A stretch of 52,347 nt of DNA from an uncultured Neomegalonema sp. (GCA_937995735.1 CALKIZ010000013.1:1-52347), one strand, 5' to 3'. Numbered from the stretch's first letter, positions 17,998 through 26,603 are shown. Numbers and translations: made by a program. The notes: generated from the sequence alone by a model not told the origin.

Positions 17998-18665
17998 GCC
18001 GACAGCGCCTGTGAGACCAACCCGCTAAACATCCGCGCGCCATCGGTATTGCCGAGCGCGGGATCTTCAGCGCGTTCAGGATGCGGCATCATCCCAAGCA
18101 CGCGGCGGTTTTCGGATAGGATACCAGCAATATCGCGCTGCGAGCCATTCACGGCCTCCGCATATTTCAACGCGATGCGGTTTTGATCTTCCAACTGTTT
18201 CAGAACGGCGTCATCCGCAACATAGCATCCATCGTGATGCGCCACCGGCAAAGCGATCTGCTCGCCTTTGCTGTATTCGTTCGTATAACCGCTTTGCGTT
18301 TCCTCAACCGTCAGCGCCACGGTCCGGCAGACAAATTTCAGTGTCGCATTCCGCATCAAAACACCGGGGAGCAAACCCGTCTCGACCAGGACTTGAAACC
18401 CGTTACAAACCCCGAGAACAAATCCGCCCTTAGCCGCGAAGTCGGCAACCGCGCGCATAATCGGCGACCGGGAGGCAATCGCTCCGCAGCGCAGATAATC
18501 CCCGAAAGAGAACCCGCCGGGCAAAGCAATCAAGTCAATACCCGCCGGTATCGCGGTATCTTTATGCCACAGCATAACCGGCTCTTGCCCAGAGGCACGG
18601 CGCAAAGCGACCTGCATATCGCGATCACAGTTCGAGCCGGGAAAGACAACAACGGCAGTTTTCAT
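17994..18665 (-). CDS. purQ: Phosphoribosylformylglycinamidine synthase subunit PurQ
   Basis: 223-residue class I glutamine amidotransferase that feeds ammonia to PurL. The nucleophile is C87 ([10 protein letters not shown]), the oxyanion region is [15 protein letters not shown], and the C-terminal catalytic pair is in [10 protein letters not shown]. It lies 6 bases after purS and overlaps the downstream lipoprotein gene by 4 bases. Confidence 0.97.
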   Translation of the reverse strand: MKTAVVVFPGSNCDRDMQVALRRASGQEPVMLWHKDTAIPAGIDLIALPGGFSFGDYLRCGAIASRSPIMRAVADFAAKGGFVLGVCNGFQVLVETGLLPGVLMRNATLKFVCRTVALTVEETQSGYTNEYSKGEQIALPVAHHDGCYVADDAVLKQLEDQNRIALKYAEAVNGSQRDIAGILSENRRVLGMMPHPERAEDPALGNTDGARMFSGLVSQALSA

Positions 18666-18671
18666 CCGGCC

Positions 18672-18914
18672 CTAACCCTCAATGCTAATATTGTAATTCT
18701 CGATCACAGTATTCGCGAGCAGCTTCCGGCACATCTCATCGACCTGCGATTTCGCCGTCGCCGCATCCGTATCGGCCATCTCGATTTCAAAGACCTTGCC
18801 CTGACGAACCGCTGTGACCCCCTCGAATCCGGACGTCCCGAGCGCTTGGCCGATTGCTGCTCCCTGAGGATCGAGAACGCCAGGTTTCAGCGTCACATGA
18901 ACACGCGCTTTCAT
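18672..18914 (-). CDS. purS: Phosphoribosylformylglycinamidine synthase subunit PurS
   Basis: 80 residues, the small scaffold subunit that holds PurQ on PurL. The family pattern is ARVHVTLKPGVLDPQGAAI at the N-terminus, then GKVFEIEMAD and a C-terminal CRKLLANTVIENYNI. It lies 10 bases from purC and 6 bases from purQ in one operon. Confidence 0.96.
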   Translation of the reverse strand: MKARVHVTLKPGVLDPQGAAIGQALGTSGFEGVTAVRQGKVFEIEMADTDAATAKSQVDEMCRKLLANTVIENYNISIEG

Positions 18915-18924
18915 TCACTCTCTC

Positions 18925-19689
18925 CTAATGAACCAGCTTCGGGCCGGTGGGCCGTACCGCGCTTTTTTCCGGCATCACACCAAGGCGTTCTGCGATCTCG
19001 GTATAGGCTTCCATGAGGTCGCCTAAGTCACGGCGGAAGACATCCTTATCGAACTTCTGGCCGGATTTAATATCCCACAAACGGCAAGAATCCGGGCTGA
19101 TTTCATCGGCGAGAATGACCCTGGGAACCTCGTTTTCAAAGACATGGCCGAATTCGACTTTAAAATCGACCAGCTTCACGCCGATGCCGAGGAACAGCCC
19201 GCTCATAAAATCATTTATCCGCAGCGCCATCGAGACCATATCATCAAGGTCTTGCGGGCTGCACCAATTGAACGCGGCGATATGTTCTTCTGCGACCATC
19301 GGGTCACCAAGTTTATCGTCTTTGAAGTAATATTCGACGATGGGGCGCGGCAGAGACTCGCCCTCTTCGATGCCGAACTTTTTCGCCAGCGAACCGGCGG
19401 CAACATTGCGGACGACGATCTCAAGCGGGATAATCTCGCATTCACGGATCAACTGTTCCCGCATGTTCAAGCGGCGCACGAAATGCGTCGGAATGCCAAC
19501 ACTGGCGAGATGCTTCATCACATATTCAGAGATGAAGTTATTCAGCACGCCTTTGCCATCAATGATCGCATGTTTCTCGGCATTGAATGCGGTTGCATCA
19601 TCCTTGAAATATTGCACCAAAGTTCCGGGTTCAGGACCGGCATAGAGAGTTTTGGCCTTACCTTCATAGACGAGACGGCGGCGGCTCAT
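18925..19689 (-). CDS. purC: Phosphoribosylaminoimidazole-succinocarboxamide synthase
   Basis: SAICAR synthetase: ATP-dependent addition of aspartate to CAIR. 254 residues from the ATG at 19689 ([16 protein letters not shown]); an ATG 15 bases earlier is possible. Conserved sequences are [18 protein letters not shown], the [26 protein letters not shown] region and [15 protein letters not shown]. First gene of the purC-purS-purQ-lipoprotein operon. Confidence 0.97.
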   Translation of the reverse strand: MSRRRLVYEGKAKTLYAGPEPGTLVQYFKDDATAFNAEKHAIIDGKGVLNNFISEYVMKHLASVGIPTHFVRRLNMREQLIRECEIIPLEIVVRNVAAGSLAKKFGIEEGESLPRPIVEYYFKDDKLGDPMVAEEHIAAFNWCSPQDLDDMVSMALRINDFMSGLFLGIGVKLVDFKVEFGHVFENEVPRVILADEISPDSCRLWDIKSGQKFDKDVFRRDLGDLMEAYTEIAERLGVMPEKSAVRPTGPKLVH

Positions 19690-19904
19690 GGAACGTCCAA
19701 TCATTTTATAAACGGAATGCGAGAATGCCGCAGTCCTTCAGGCTTGCCCGCGCTTCGGGTAAAAGCGCGTAATGGCGATGGCTGGTGTATAGAAGTGCCG
19801 CGCCCTGCCCGCAAGCTGTTTGGAAAACCCGGCCAAACGCCTCGGCGCGCACGTATCCCTAACCTGAGCGGTCATTATTTAAGCACGGCCAAAAAGATTG
19901 GGCA

Positions 19905-20579
19905 TCAGACTCGTTCGGGCGGGCGCGGTTCGCGCAGCGCCATCAGATGAAGATCATGGAGAATCTCATCCACCTTATCTGTTTGTCCCGTGCGGTATCC
20001 CGGCGGCAAGCCGGGACGCAAAGGCCGCGTTCGCCTTTGCGGTTCTCCCGCAGCGCGCCGCTTTGCCTGAAGCCGCGCAAGGCGTCTGGCCTGCGCCGGA
20101 ACATCGCCCAGCGCTTTATGCAAAGCCTGCAAACGCTTGCATAAACTTTCGGGTTTAACATCGCTGGAATGGGCTTTCGGAGGATCAAAGACGGGGCGTT
20201 CTTCATCAAAACCACTGATCCGAGGGCCGGGGCCACGCGGAGGACGGCCCTTTTTGGCAAGCTCGCGAAACCATTTTCGAGGATCGAACAAGACAAAAGC
20301 AGGAATACGATCCGCTGAGCCGTTGCCTTTCGGAATCGGATGCGTCGGCGGTGTGCGCTTCCGGCCCGGCGCGACCATCAAGCCACGGGCCTTCAAATAA
20401 ATCGCGCGCCGCAAAGCGGATTCAGCGGGCTGCAGAATACGCAAAACCCGCCGCCGAACCTCCACTGACAGTGCCGAGACAACAGGACCACCGGGAACCA
20501 ACCCGACAAAAGCAAACACCGAAACAACAACCCGCATCAAAGCGGCCAGTTGATACTCGATGATGCCTTCGTCAGTCAT
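19905..20579 (-). CDS. Hypothetical Arg/Pro-rich protein with one membrane helix
   Basis: 224 residues from the ATG at 20579 (MTDEGIIEYQLAALM), preceded by GAGAGA; the open frame to 20645 is an extension without a better site. A single hydrophobic stretch lies at about residues 12-38 (LMRVVVSVFAFVGLVPGGP). The rest is strongly basic and proline-rich (AQARRLARLQAKRRAAG, RTRPLRPGLPPGYRTG). No family recognised. It is 215 bases upstream of purC on the same strand and borders the repeat-rich stretch. Confidence 0.65.
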   Translation of the reverse strand: MTDEGIIEYQLAALMRVVVSVFAFVGLVPGGPVVSALSVEVRRRVLRILQPAESALRRAIYLKARGLMVAPGRKRTPPTHPIPKGNGSADRIPAFVLFDPRKWFRELAKKGRPPRGPGPRISGFDEERPVFDPPKAHSSDVKPESLCKRLQALHKALGDVPAQARRLARLQAKRRAAGEPQRRTRPLRPGLPPGYRTGQTDKVDEILHDLHLMALREPRPPERV

Positions 20580-20652
20580 AGTGATCTCTCTTGATTGGAA
20601 CTTAAAAAGAACATAAGTTGAATTTATCAAGAAGTCAATCTGCACTCTTTAA

Positions 20653-21044
20653 CCGTCCCGAAGGATGCTTTACTCAGGTGAACACCACAAGACAGTGACT
20701 TTGAAACCCACGCACACACTTCGAGACACGCGCTTCGCGCGTTCCTCAGTGTGAGGGCTGCCACTCAAAACCAACAACCCTCATCCTGAGGAAAACCGCA
20801 GATTCGTCTCGAAGGATGTTTTACTCCGGTCCACACTACAAAACGATAATCGTCATTGCACGACTCGTTCGGGCAATCCAGAGCCATAAACACTGGCGTC
20901 GGTCGCCCGAGATCACCGGGACAAGCCCGATAATGACCCGAATATTTTGAAGCGTCATGTAGGGTGGCGTGAGGGCTGCCACTCAAATCCAACACCCCTC
21001 ATCCTGAGGAGAACCGCAGGTTCGTCTCGAAGGATGGCTTACTC
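20653..21044. repeat. Cluster of dispersed intergenic repeats (CTCATCCTGAGGA type)
   Basis: Two near-identical 76-base copies, 20751-20826 and 20969-21044, run from GTGAGGGCTGCCACTCAAA through CCTCATCCTGAGGA to CGTCTCGAAGGATG and TTACTC. A partial copy (CCGAAGGATGCTTTACTC) is at about 20658-20675. Between them, 20718-20754 holds a related hairpin (TTCGAGACACGCGCTTC with CGCGTTCCTCAG), and 20905-20940 resembles degraded CCCGGGACAAGCCC-type elements. Similar palindromic repeats are scattered through many alphaproteobacterial genomes. Copy 2 runs into the bacterioferritin gene and supplies its stop codon. The 459-base gap between the flanking genes is otherwise empty. Confidence 0.8.
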
Positions 21045-21527
21045 AGCCGCGCCGCCGTCGCTCATATGCTTTGCGGTATAGGCGGGTTCGCCCATGCGTT
21101 TCAGCAGATCAAGTTGAAGGTCGAGCCATCCCATATGCCCCTCTTCATCCAGCGCCGCTTTTTCAAAGGCAACCCGCGTACCGATATCGCCATCGTCCAT
21201 CGCCGCCTGAGCCGCTTCAGAGTAAAAAGTAATCGCCGCCTTTTCGTCTTCCAAATCTGCTTTGAACATCTGCTCCAGAGTTTCCGCCTGTTGCGGCGTT
21301 TTCTCCGGTGTCAGGTTCGGTTTTCCGTTCAAGAACAAGATGCGCTCGATAAAGGCACTCGCATGGGCCAGTTCTTCCTGAACTTCTTCACGCATTTTGG
21401 CGGCCAAAAGATCAAGGCCCCAATCATCCATGATATGCGCATGGAGAAGATACTGGTTTGCCGCCGCCAGCTCCATTCCCAAGGCTCGTTGCAGGTTCTC
21501 GATGCTCGTTGCGCGATTTGTCGTCAT
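21039..21527 (-). CDS. bfr: Bacterioferritin-like ferritin lacking the haem methionine
   Basis: 162 residues, matching bacterioferritin in length and sequence. All ferroxidase ligands are present at the E. coli positions plus one: E19, E52, H55, E95, E128 and H131 (EELAHASAF, LDEEGHMGW). The haem ligand, M52 in E. coli, is leucine here (L53). It should therefore store and oxidise iron but may not bind haem as a homodimer; a second, haem-binding subunit elsewhere is possible. The start has AAGG upstream. The last two codons (GAG, TAA) fall inside a dispersed repeat. No bfd is adjacent. Confidence 0.92.
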   Translation of the reverse strand: MTTNRATSIENLQRALGMELAAANQYLLHAHIMDDWGLDLLAAKMREEVQEELAHASAFIERILFLNGKPNLTPEKTPQQAETLEQMFKADLEDEKAAITFYSEAAQAAMDDGDIGTRVAFEKAALDEEGHMGWLDLQLDLLKRMGEPAYTAKHMSDGGAAE

Positions 21528-21550
21528 GTCACACCTTTTCTGTAACCATC

Positions 21551-21570
21551 TCTAGGTTGTTTCGCCTAGA
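21551..21570. promoter_or_regulatory. Palindrome upstream of bacterioferritin
   Basis: TCTAGG (21551-21556) and its complement CCTAGA (21565-21570) flank an 8-base spacer, 24 bases before the bfr start. It could be an operator overlapping the promoter or a leader hairpin. It does not match the Irr or Fur consensus that I know. Confidence 0.3.
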
Positions 21571-21811
21571 TCCAGTTCATGTGGGTGCTCTGCACATCAA
21601 AGGGAAGTCATCACCGGCATCATTTTCAAAATAAAATGCGCGGTATAGCTGTAAAACACAGAAGACGAATGGAATCCGCAGAAGTGAAGTTGAATGACGG
21701 TCGCGATGCCGTTCATGGCGACCGGAAATTTCGGTCAAGCCTGACGACCGCAATGCGCCCTAAGGGGCCAGTTGGTGGCACTGGGATATGTAAAGAGAAC
21801 AAGCAAACCAC

Positions 21812-22627
21812 TCAATCACCCTTCGGCTCCGCCGCAACTTGCTCGACAATCCAATGCGCCATCGAAGCTCTGCCCGAAAGCTCGCTATCCTGATTTTGTA
21901 AGGCACCTGCTTCCAGCAGTGATAAAACCGCCGGAGACGAGAGTGCTCTGCCAAGCTGCTTTGCAACCTCAGTGGTTATCTGGTGCCCGCTACACCCACG
22001 TTCTTGCACCACATCCACGTCGTTCAGGAGCATATCAGCGATAATGCGAACTGAAGAGAAGGTCGGAGGCGGGTCCGCGATCACCTTCATCACGGGAGTA
22101 ACATCGAAACCACCATTGGAGCACATCTCAAGAATTGAGGGCATTGTGAATGCGCAGGTCTCGTCCTCGACCAATCCGAACCGCCAACGGGATAGTGCAC
22201 TGCAGAACTGCTGTAACGCCTGTTGTTCTCGTTTGCCCAGTATTGACCATACCGAAGGGCAAGACGAAAACAGGCAGAATAGACCAGCGGATATAAGGTC
22301 GCTGCCTTGCGAAACGAACTCTAACGTCCGCGGCAGAAAATACGCTATGTCCTGCCCCGCACCATCCCCCTTCGCCGCGTAGTGAAACGTATTCAGGTCG
22401 TCCAGCGCGATGGCATGTTTCGGCGTGGTCGCGAGACGTTCTTTCTGCTCGGGTTCCACGCAGCAACCAGTGCAGACATCCGGCCCGTCAGGAGACAACT
22501 CGCGGCGGCGGAAAGCGGTGTAAAGTTCCGAGATTGCCGATTCCATTGCCCGGCGATGCTCCGCAGACGCATCAGCGCTGGTTCGCTGTAATTCGATGCC
22601 GTGCGTTAAAGAGCTCTCATCAACCAT
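21812..22627 (-). CDS. Uncharacterised CxxCC-motif protein
   Basis: 271 residues from the ATG at 22627 (MVDESSLTHG), with GGAC/GGCGG upstream; the TTG at 22651 is less likely. The N-terminal pattern, a helix (AISELYTAFRRREL) followed by VCTGCCVEPEQKERLATTP, then DLNTFHYAAKGD and DIAYFLPRTLEF, matches a family of uncharacterised bacterial proteins I have seen with a CPCC motif at this place. The three cysteines suggest a metal site. The remainder is helical. Flanks show no operon, and the neighbourhood is repeat-rich accessory DNA. Confidence 0.7.
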   Translation of the reverse strand: MVDESSLTHGIELQRTSADASAEHRRAMESAISELYTAFRRRELSPDGPDVCTGCCVEPEQKERLATTPKHAIALDDLNTFHYAAKGDGAGQDIAYFLPRTLEFVSQGSDLISAGLFCLFSSCPSVWSILGKREQQALQQFCSALSRWRFGLVEDETCAFTMPSILEMCSNGGFDVTPVMKVIADPPPTFSSVRIIADMLLNDVDVVQERGCSGHQITTEVAKQLGRALSSPAVLSLLEAGALQNQDSELSGRASMAHWIVEQVAAEPKGD

Positions 22628-22967
22628 GTCCGCCGTCCAATTAAGGCTCAAATATTATTTATGTTCGCTTCATCGTTTAATTTTATCGTTCTGCCAACAC
22701 ATGCAAGAGTCCGCTCTTGGCCATACTCAGCATCTTCCGCAGTCCCGTGGCGGCGGTCGCGAAGGGTGAGAAAACAGTCTAACCCTCTTCTGAGTTTTGG
22801 AAACTGTTACACTGCTCTTCTGACGGTTAAACTTGTCTTCTGAGGTTTCGCAGCCTGAAATAGCGCCCCTTTCGGGGAATCCATTCGACTCGTCTTATGT
22901 GTTTGACAATAGCCGCTAGTTTAAACCAACAGCATGTCAAGGGAGGCTCTCGCCTCCCCGTCAAATC
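22628..22967. other. Intergenic stretch with three spaced TCTTCTGA repeats
   Basis: No gene is seen in these 340 bases. TCTTCTGAG/C occurs at 22786-22794, 22816-22824 and 22836-22844, that is at 30- and 20-base spacing, on the same strand and each flanked by an AAC/GTT tract. On the minus strand they lie 160-220 bases upstream of the CxxCC gene. They may be regulator sites on one helical face. Confidence 0.4.
22941..22957. terminator. Hairpin after the PCuAC-like gene
   Basis: Perfect 7-base GGGAGGC/GCCTCCC stem with a short TCT loop, 10 bases past the stop at 22968. On the minus strand the following TTGACAT is only weakly T-rich, so this may be a terminator or a 3'-end stabilising hairpin. 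Confidence 0.5.
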
Positions 22968-23468
22968 TTATTTCAAAACAGCGACCGATACTTCGACCTT
23001 CAGGTCACCATTTTCGGCAAAAGTCAGCGTCAACGGGATGGTGTCACCCCCTTCGACTGGCTTTTCGAGATCGGTCAGAACGACGTGATATCCGTCTTGA
23101 TCCATCATGATCGCGTTGTTTCCGGGCGTCTCAATTTCTTTGAGCGTGTTCGTCTTACGATTAGCACCGCTGCCCTCGTATTCCGCCAGATCAGCTTTCT
23201 TGGCGGCGTCAGAGCTTACCGATGTAAGCACATCATCGGCTTTTGCACCGTTATGGATCGTCATAAAGACAAGGATCTCGTCGTCTTTGATTGCCATCGC
23301 ATATGGCGACTCGATCACGATATCGCCTTGCATGGCCGCGACCGAATCTTGAGAAAAGACCAGCTCAGGTTCGGCTTTTTCAGCTTTTTCTTCTACTTTG
23401 TCTTCCGCAAAAGCGGGGGCTGCCACGAGGATCGCTGCTAACAACGCAAACGGTGTCGTGAATTTCAT
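22968..23468 (-). CDS. PCu(A)C-like periplasmic protein with degenerate copper ligands
   Basis: 166 residues. Signal peptide to about residue 21 (ALLAAILVAAPAFA), then a charged spacer rich in Glu and Lys (22-34). The rest matches the PCuAC copper-chaperone fold in layout: LVFMTIHNGAKADDVLTSV, SDAAKKADLAEY, the GYHVVLTDLEKPVEGGD segment and TIPLTLTF near the C-terminus. The usual His...Met...His-x-Met ligands are mostly missing: only H128 remains, with valine in place of the paired methionine. It may therefore not carry copper in the usual way. CAGGAG precedes the ATG. It is divergent from uup. Confidence 0.75.
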   Translation of the reverse strand: MKFTTPFALLAAILVAAPAFAEDKVEEKAEKAEPELVFSQDSVAAMQGDIVIESPYAMAIKDDEILVFMTIHNGAKADDVLTSVSSDAAKKADLAEYEGSGANRKTNTLKEIETPGNNAIMMDQDGYHVVLTDLEKPVEGGDTIPLTLTFAENGDLKVEVSVAVLK

Positions 23469-23609
23469 GTCTCGCTCCTGTTTGTCATTTGGGCTTATTC
23501 AGCGCCATTTTCAGTCAATACATTGCGCTAATCGGCGCGACTGTATATCGGGTCTCTCGAAGATTTCGCAAGTTTTACGCCGGATTCCCTGCATAAATGA
23601 GGTCATTAC

Positions 23610-25442
23610 ATGGCACGACCGCCAATTCTATCGCTTTCCGGCGTTTCTTTGACCTTTGGGGGCGACCCTTTATTCGCAGATATATCCGTTTCGATTGAGC
23701 AAACAGAGCGTCTTTGCCTCGTAGGGAGAAATGGGTCCGGCAAGTCTACATTGCTGAAAATCGCAGCCGGTATTGTCCAGCACGACAAAGGCGAGCGTTT
23801 CGTTCAGCCGGGGGGCAAAATCGCATACCTGCCCCAAGACCCTGACTTGTCAGGCTATGAAACAGTGCTGGATTATGCCGCTGCTGATGTCGATGAAGAT
23901 GAAATTTACAAGGCACAGATTGCCCTCGATGGCTTGCGCCTCGACGGTTCGGTAACGGCTGAATCAGCCTCGGGGGGTGAAAAGCGCCGCGCCGCGCTCG
24001 CCCGGATGATGGCCTCCGAGCCGGATTTGATGTTGCTGGACGAGCCAACCAACCACCTCGACGTGACCGCAATCGAATGGCTTGAGAATGAATTACTCGA
24101 AAGCCGTACCGGGTATGTTGTGATCAGCCACGACCGCGCCTTCCTCAATCGCGTTACCAAAGGAACCCTCTGGTTGGATCGCGGCGTCATGCGGCGCAGT
24201 CCCGAAGGCTTTGGCGGCTTCGAGGCTTGGCAGGAAAAGACCTTCGAAGAAGAAGATGCGCAGCAGCATAAACTTGGCCGCCAGATCAAACGGGAAGAGC
24301 ACTGGATTATCCACGGCGTCTCAGGCCGCCGCAAGCGCAACGTCCGCCGTGTGGCTGAACTCGCCGACCTGCGCGAAGCCAAACGCACGCACATAAAACG
24401 CGCGGGCGCGGCGGCGATGGTGCTCGAATCCGGCAAAAGCTCCGGCAAGCTGGTGATCGAGGCGAAAGAAATCGCCAAAGCCTTCGGCGAGCGCACATTG
24501 CTCTCGGACTTCTCCACGAAGATCATGCGCGGAGATCGCGTCGCCTTTGTCGGGCCGAACGGAGTTGGCAAAACCACCTTGCTCAAGATGCTGATGAACA
24601 ATCTCGAACCGGATACAGGCTCGATCCGTCATGGCTCTAACATTGAAGTCGCCGTCCTCGATCAAACCCGCGACGTCCCCGAACATCTCTCGCTTTGGGA
24701 AGCCATGACCGAGGACAAACTGCTCGGTGTCAAAGGGTCGAACGATCAGATTTTGGTGCGCGGCAGGCCCAAGCACGTTGTTGGCTATCTGAAAGAATTT
24801 CTCTTCGACGAACGCCAAGCACGCGGCCCCGTCTCGGCCCTGTCGGGCGGCGAGCGCGCACGGCTGTTGCTTGCGAAAATCATGGCGCGGGAGAGCAATC
24901 TGCTGGTCCTCGATGAACCGACCAACGACCTTGATCTTGAGACGCTGGATTTGCTGCAAGAACTGCTGGCGGATTATGACGGCACATTACTGCTCGTCAG
25001 CCACGACCGCGATTTCATTGACCGCATTGCCACATCGACAATCGCGATGGAGGGCGACGGACGGGCTATCGAATATGCGGGCGGCTGGTCCGATTATCGC
25101 GCCTTGCGCGGCGAAGCAGCCGAACAAAAAGACGTGCGCAAAACAACCGAAACCAAAGGCAACCCGGCCCCTGCTGCTCCGGTTGAAAAGCCTAAAAGCG
25201 GCGGCGCGAAAATGTCTTTCAAACAGACGCACCGGCTGGAGAAACTCCCCGCCGAAATCGCGATGCTGGAAGCCGAGATTGCAAAGCTCGAAGAACTTCT
25301 CGCTGACCCGGACCTTTTCGCCAAGGACAACACCAAGTTCGTAAAAGCCAGCAAAGCCCTGTCTGCGCGTCAGGAAATTCTGGCAAAATCCGAAGAAGAA
25401 TGGCTCGAACTCGAAGCCCTGCGCGAAGAAATGGGCGCATGA
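23610..25442 (+). CDS. uup: ABC-F family ATPase Uup
   Basis: 610 residues: two ABC ATPase domains with Walker A GRNGSGKST (about 45) and GPNGVGKTT (about 316), signatures SGGEKRR and LSGGERARLL, Walker B LMLLDEPTNHLD and LLVLDEPTNDLD, an interdomain linker, and a C-terminal coiled coil (about 545-605, KLPAEIAMLEAEIAKLEEL) typical of Uup. Soluble, with no membrane domain. Uup proteins affect transposon excision, branched-DNA processing and ribosome function. A two-helix membrane protein gene follows one base after the stop. Confidence 0.93.
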   Translation: MARPPILSLSGVSLTFGGDPLFADISVSIEQTERLCLVGRNGSGKSTLLKIAAGIVQHDKGERFVQPGGKIAYLPQDPDLSGYETVLDYAAADVDEDEIYKAQIALDGLRLDGSVTAESASGGEKRRAALARMMASEPDLMLLDEPTNHLDVTAIEWLENELLESRTGYVVISHDRAFLNRVTKGTLWLDRGVMRRSPEGFGGFEAWQEKTFEEEDAQQHKLGRQIKREEHWIIHGVSGRRKRNVRRVAELADLREAKRTHIKRAGAAAMVLESGKSSGKLVIEAKEIAKAFGERTLLSDFSTKIMRGDRVAFVGPNGVGKTTLLKMLMNNLEPDTGSIRHGSNIEVAVLDQTRDVPEHLSLWEAMTEDKLLGVKGSNDQILVRGRPKHVVGYLKEFLFDERQARGPVSALSGGERARLLLAKIMARESNLLVLDEPTNDLDLETLDLLQELLADYDGTLLLVSHDRDFIDRIATSTIAMEGDGRAIEYAGGWSDYRALRGEAAEQKDVRKTTETKGNPAPAAPVEKPKSGGAKMSFKQTHRLEKLPAEIAMLEAEIAKLEELLADPDLFAKDNTKFVKASKALSARQEILAKSEEEWLELEALREEMGA

Positions 25443-25443
25443 G

Positions 25444-25872
25444 ATGAACCCGATCCAGCGGTTTTTCTTCGTGGTCGCGCTGATTGGATCGTTGATCCTT
25501 TATGTCGCGGGGTTTGTTCTCATGACCCCGGCAATCCATGCGAGCCTGTTCGCAAAAGAAACCGCTATTGTGAGCGCCGCAACGCTTGAGACGCGCCGGA
25601 ACAATCCCCCCGCATTGCCCGTGATCGACATTCGCACGGCATCAGGAGACATCGCCCTCCTGCAAGGACACCGCTGGATGGAGACAGCCGACGCAAACGT
25701 CATTCTCGCGGCCTATCCGATAGGCACATCGGTTGAGGCGGTGCGCTATAATAACAAGCTGTGGCGCGGCCTCTCCGGTCTGCGCGATACTGTCTTATTG
25801 ATCGTCAGCGCCTTGGGCGCATTCATCGCGTTCTTTGGCCTGTGGATGGTCTGGAAAGTCAGAACCCGTTGA
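25444..25872 (+). CDS. DUF3592-like two-helix membrane protein
   Basis: 142 residues. Hydrophobic helices at about 7-30 (FFFVVALIGSLILYVAGFVL) and 115-137 (TVLLIVSALGAFIAFFGLW) flank an extracytoplasmic domain with IDIRTASGD and YPIGTSVEAVRYNNK, resembling DUF3592. The function of the family is unknown. It starts one base after the uup stop and is presumably co-translated; that link to an ABC-F protein is positional only. Confidence 0.75.
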   Translation: MNPIQRFFFVVALIGSLILYVAGFVLMTPAIHASLFAKETAIVSAATLETRRNNPPALPVIDIRTASGDIALLQGHRWMETADANVILAAYPIGTSVEAVRYNNKLWRGLSGLRDTVLLIVSALGAFIAFFGLWMVWKVRTR

Positions 25873-25961
25873 CATTATTGAATAATTAATAAAAATTTTA
25901 CCGGTATACACTTGAAATTTCAAAAAACTATAACTGCACATATTTCCTAAAGATATAGCAA

Positions 25962-26603
25962 GTGAATACAATGCACCAAGACACTGAAAAAAATACCCCC
26001 GCTGAGGGCGCTACTTTAATAAGCAAGGATGACAAATTTTTACAAAAAGCAATCTTATATTTTTTATTTATTTATTTCTTATCCAGCTTTTACATACTTA
26101 TAAAATCAAAATATATCACTTCAGATACAAATATTCAATGTTTTTTTGAATTAAAGCGATTTGAAAGTGATAGAATAAGATTAATTTCCACACAATGGGA
26201 AATTTTTTATTATCAATTTAGATATTTTACATGCTCGTATGTCAATATAAATATTTTATCATTTCTTTTTATTTTTCCAATATTATTATATGGATGCATA
26301 TATAAATCAAAGCATGTAATTAAACTTGATCGCGAAAAGATGGAAAATCTTCTAATGGCACTTCTCAGCGGTGTCTTAATAATTTTTTTCGCTTTTATAC
26401 AATTGTACTCTGAATTTTCTGAATTTGTAGATTCAAGAGGATATACTGTCAGTAAAAATCGCCCAGAATATGCGACCTTAGTTGTCTATTCTTTCTTTAA
26501 CTTAGTGTTAGTTTCGTCTGGTTTCTTGATGCTGCTTGCCATCGCGCGTTATGTACAGTTTGTTCTTGGATTAAACCCATCTCCGGCGTCTTCTAGTGAC
26601 TGA
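25962..26603 (+). CDS. AT-rich orphan four-helix membrane protein
   Basis: 213 residues if the GTG at 25962 is used, 210 from the ATG at 25971; no clear Shine-Dalgarno for either. Four hydrophobic helices are visible (about 31-48, 98-116, 128-149, 171-195), with long polar loops. The codons are strikingly AT-rich (runs of ATA, TTA, AAA), roughly 30% GC by eye, against flanks well above 50%. No family recognised. The base composition points to horizontal acquisition or an unconstrained orphan. It is not part of the uup unit. Confidence 0.6.
   Translation: MNTMHQDTEKNTPAEGATLISKDDKFLQKAILYFLFIYFLSSFYILIKSKYITSDTNIQCFFELKRFESDRIRLISTQWEIFYYQFRYFTCSYVNINILSFLFIFPILLYGCIYKSKHVIKLDREKMENLLMALLSGVLIIFFAFIQLYSEFSEFVDSRGYTVSKNRPEYATLVVYSFFNLVLVSSGFLMLLAIARYVQFVLGLNPSPASSSD

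Noticed and set aside
18183-19016. 277-codon open frame on the + strand, and another at 19144-19950
   Set aside because: Antisense to purQ, purS and purC; composition is that of a shadow frame.
20653-21044. CRISPR or IS remnant
   Set aside because: Copies are 76 bases, few and irregularly spaced, with no cas genes and no transposase; they fit dispersed intergenic repeats better.
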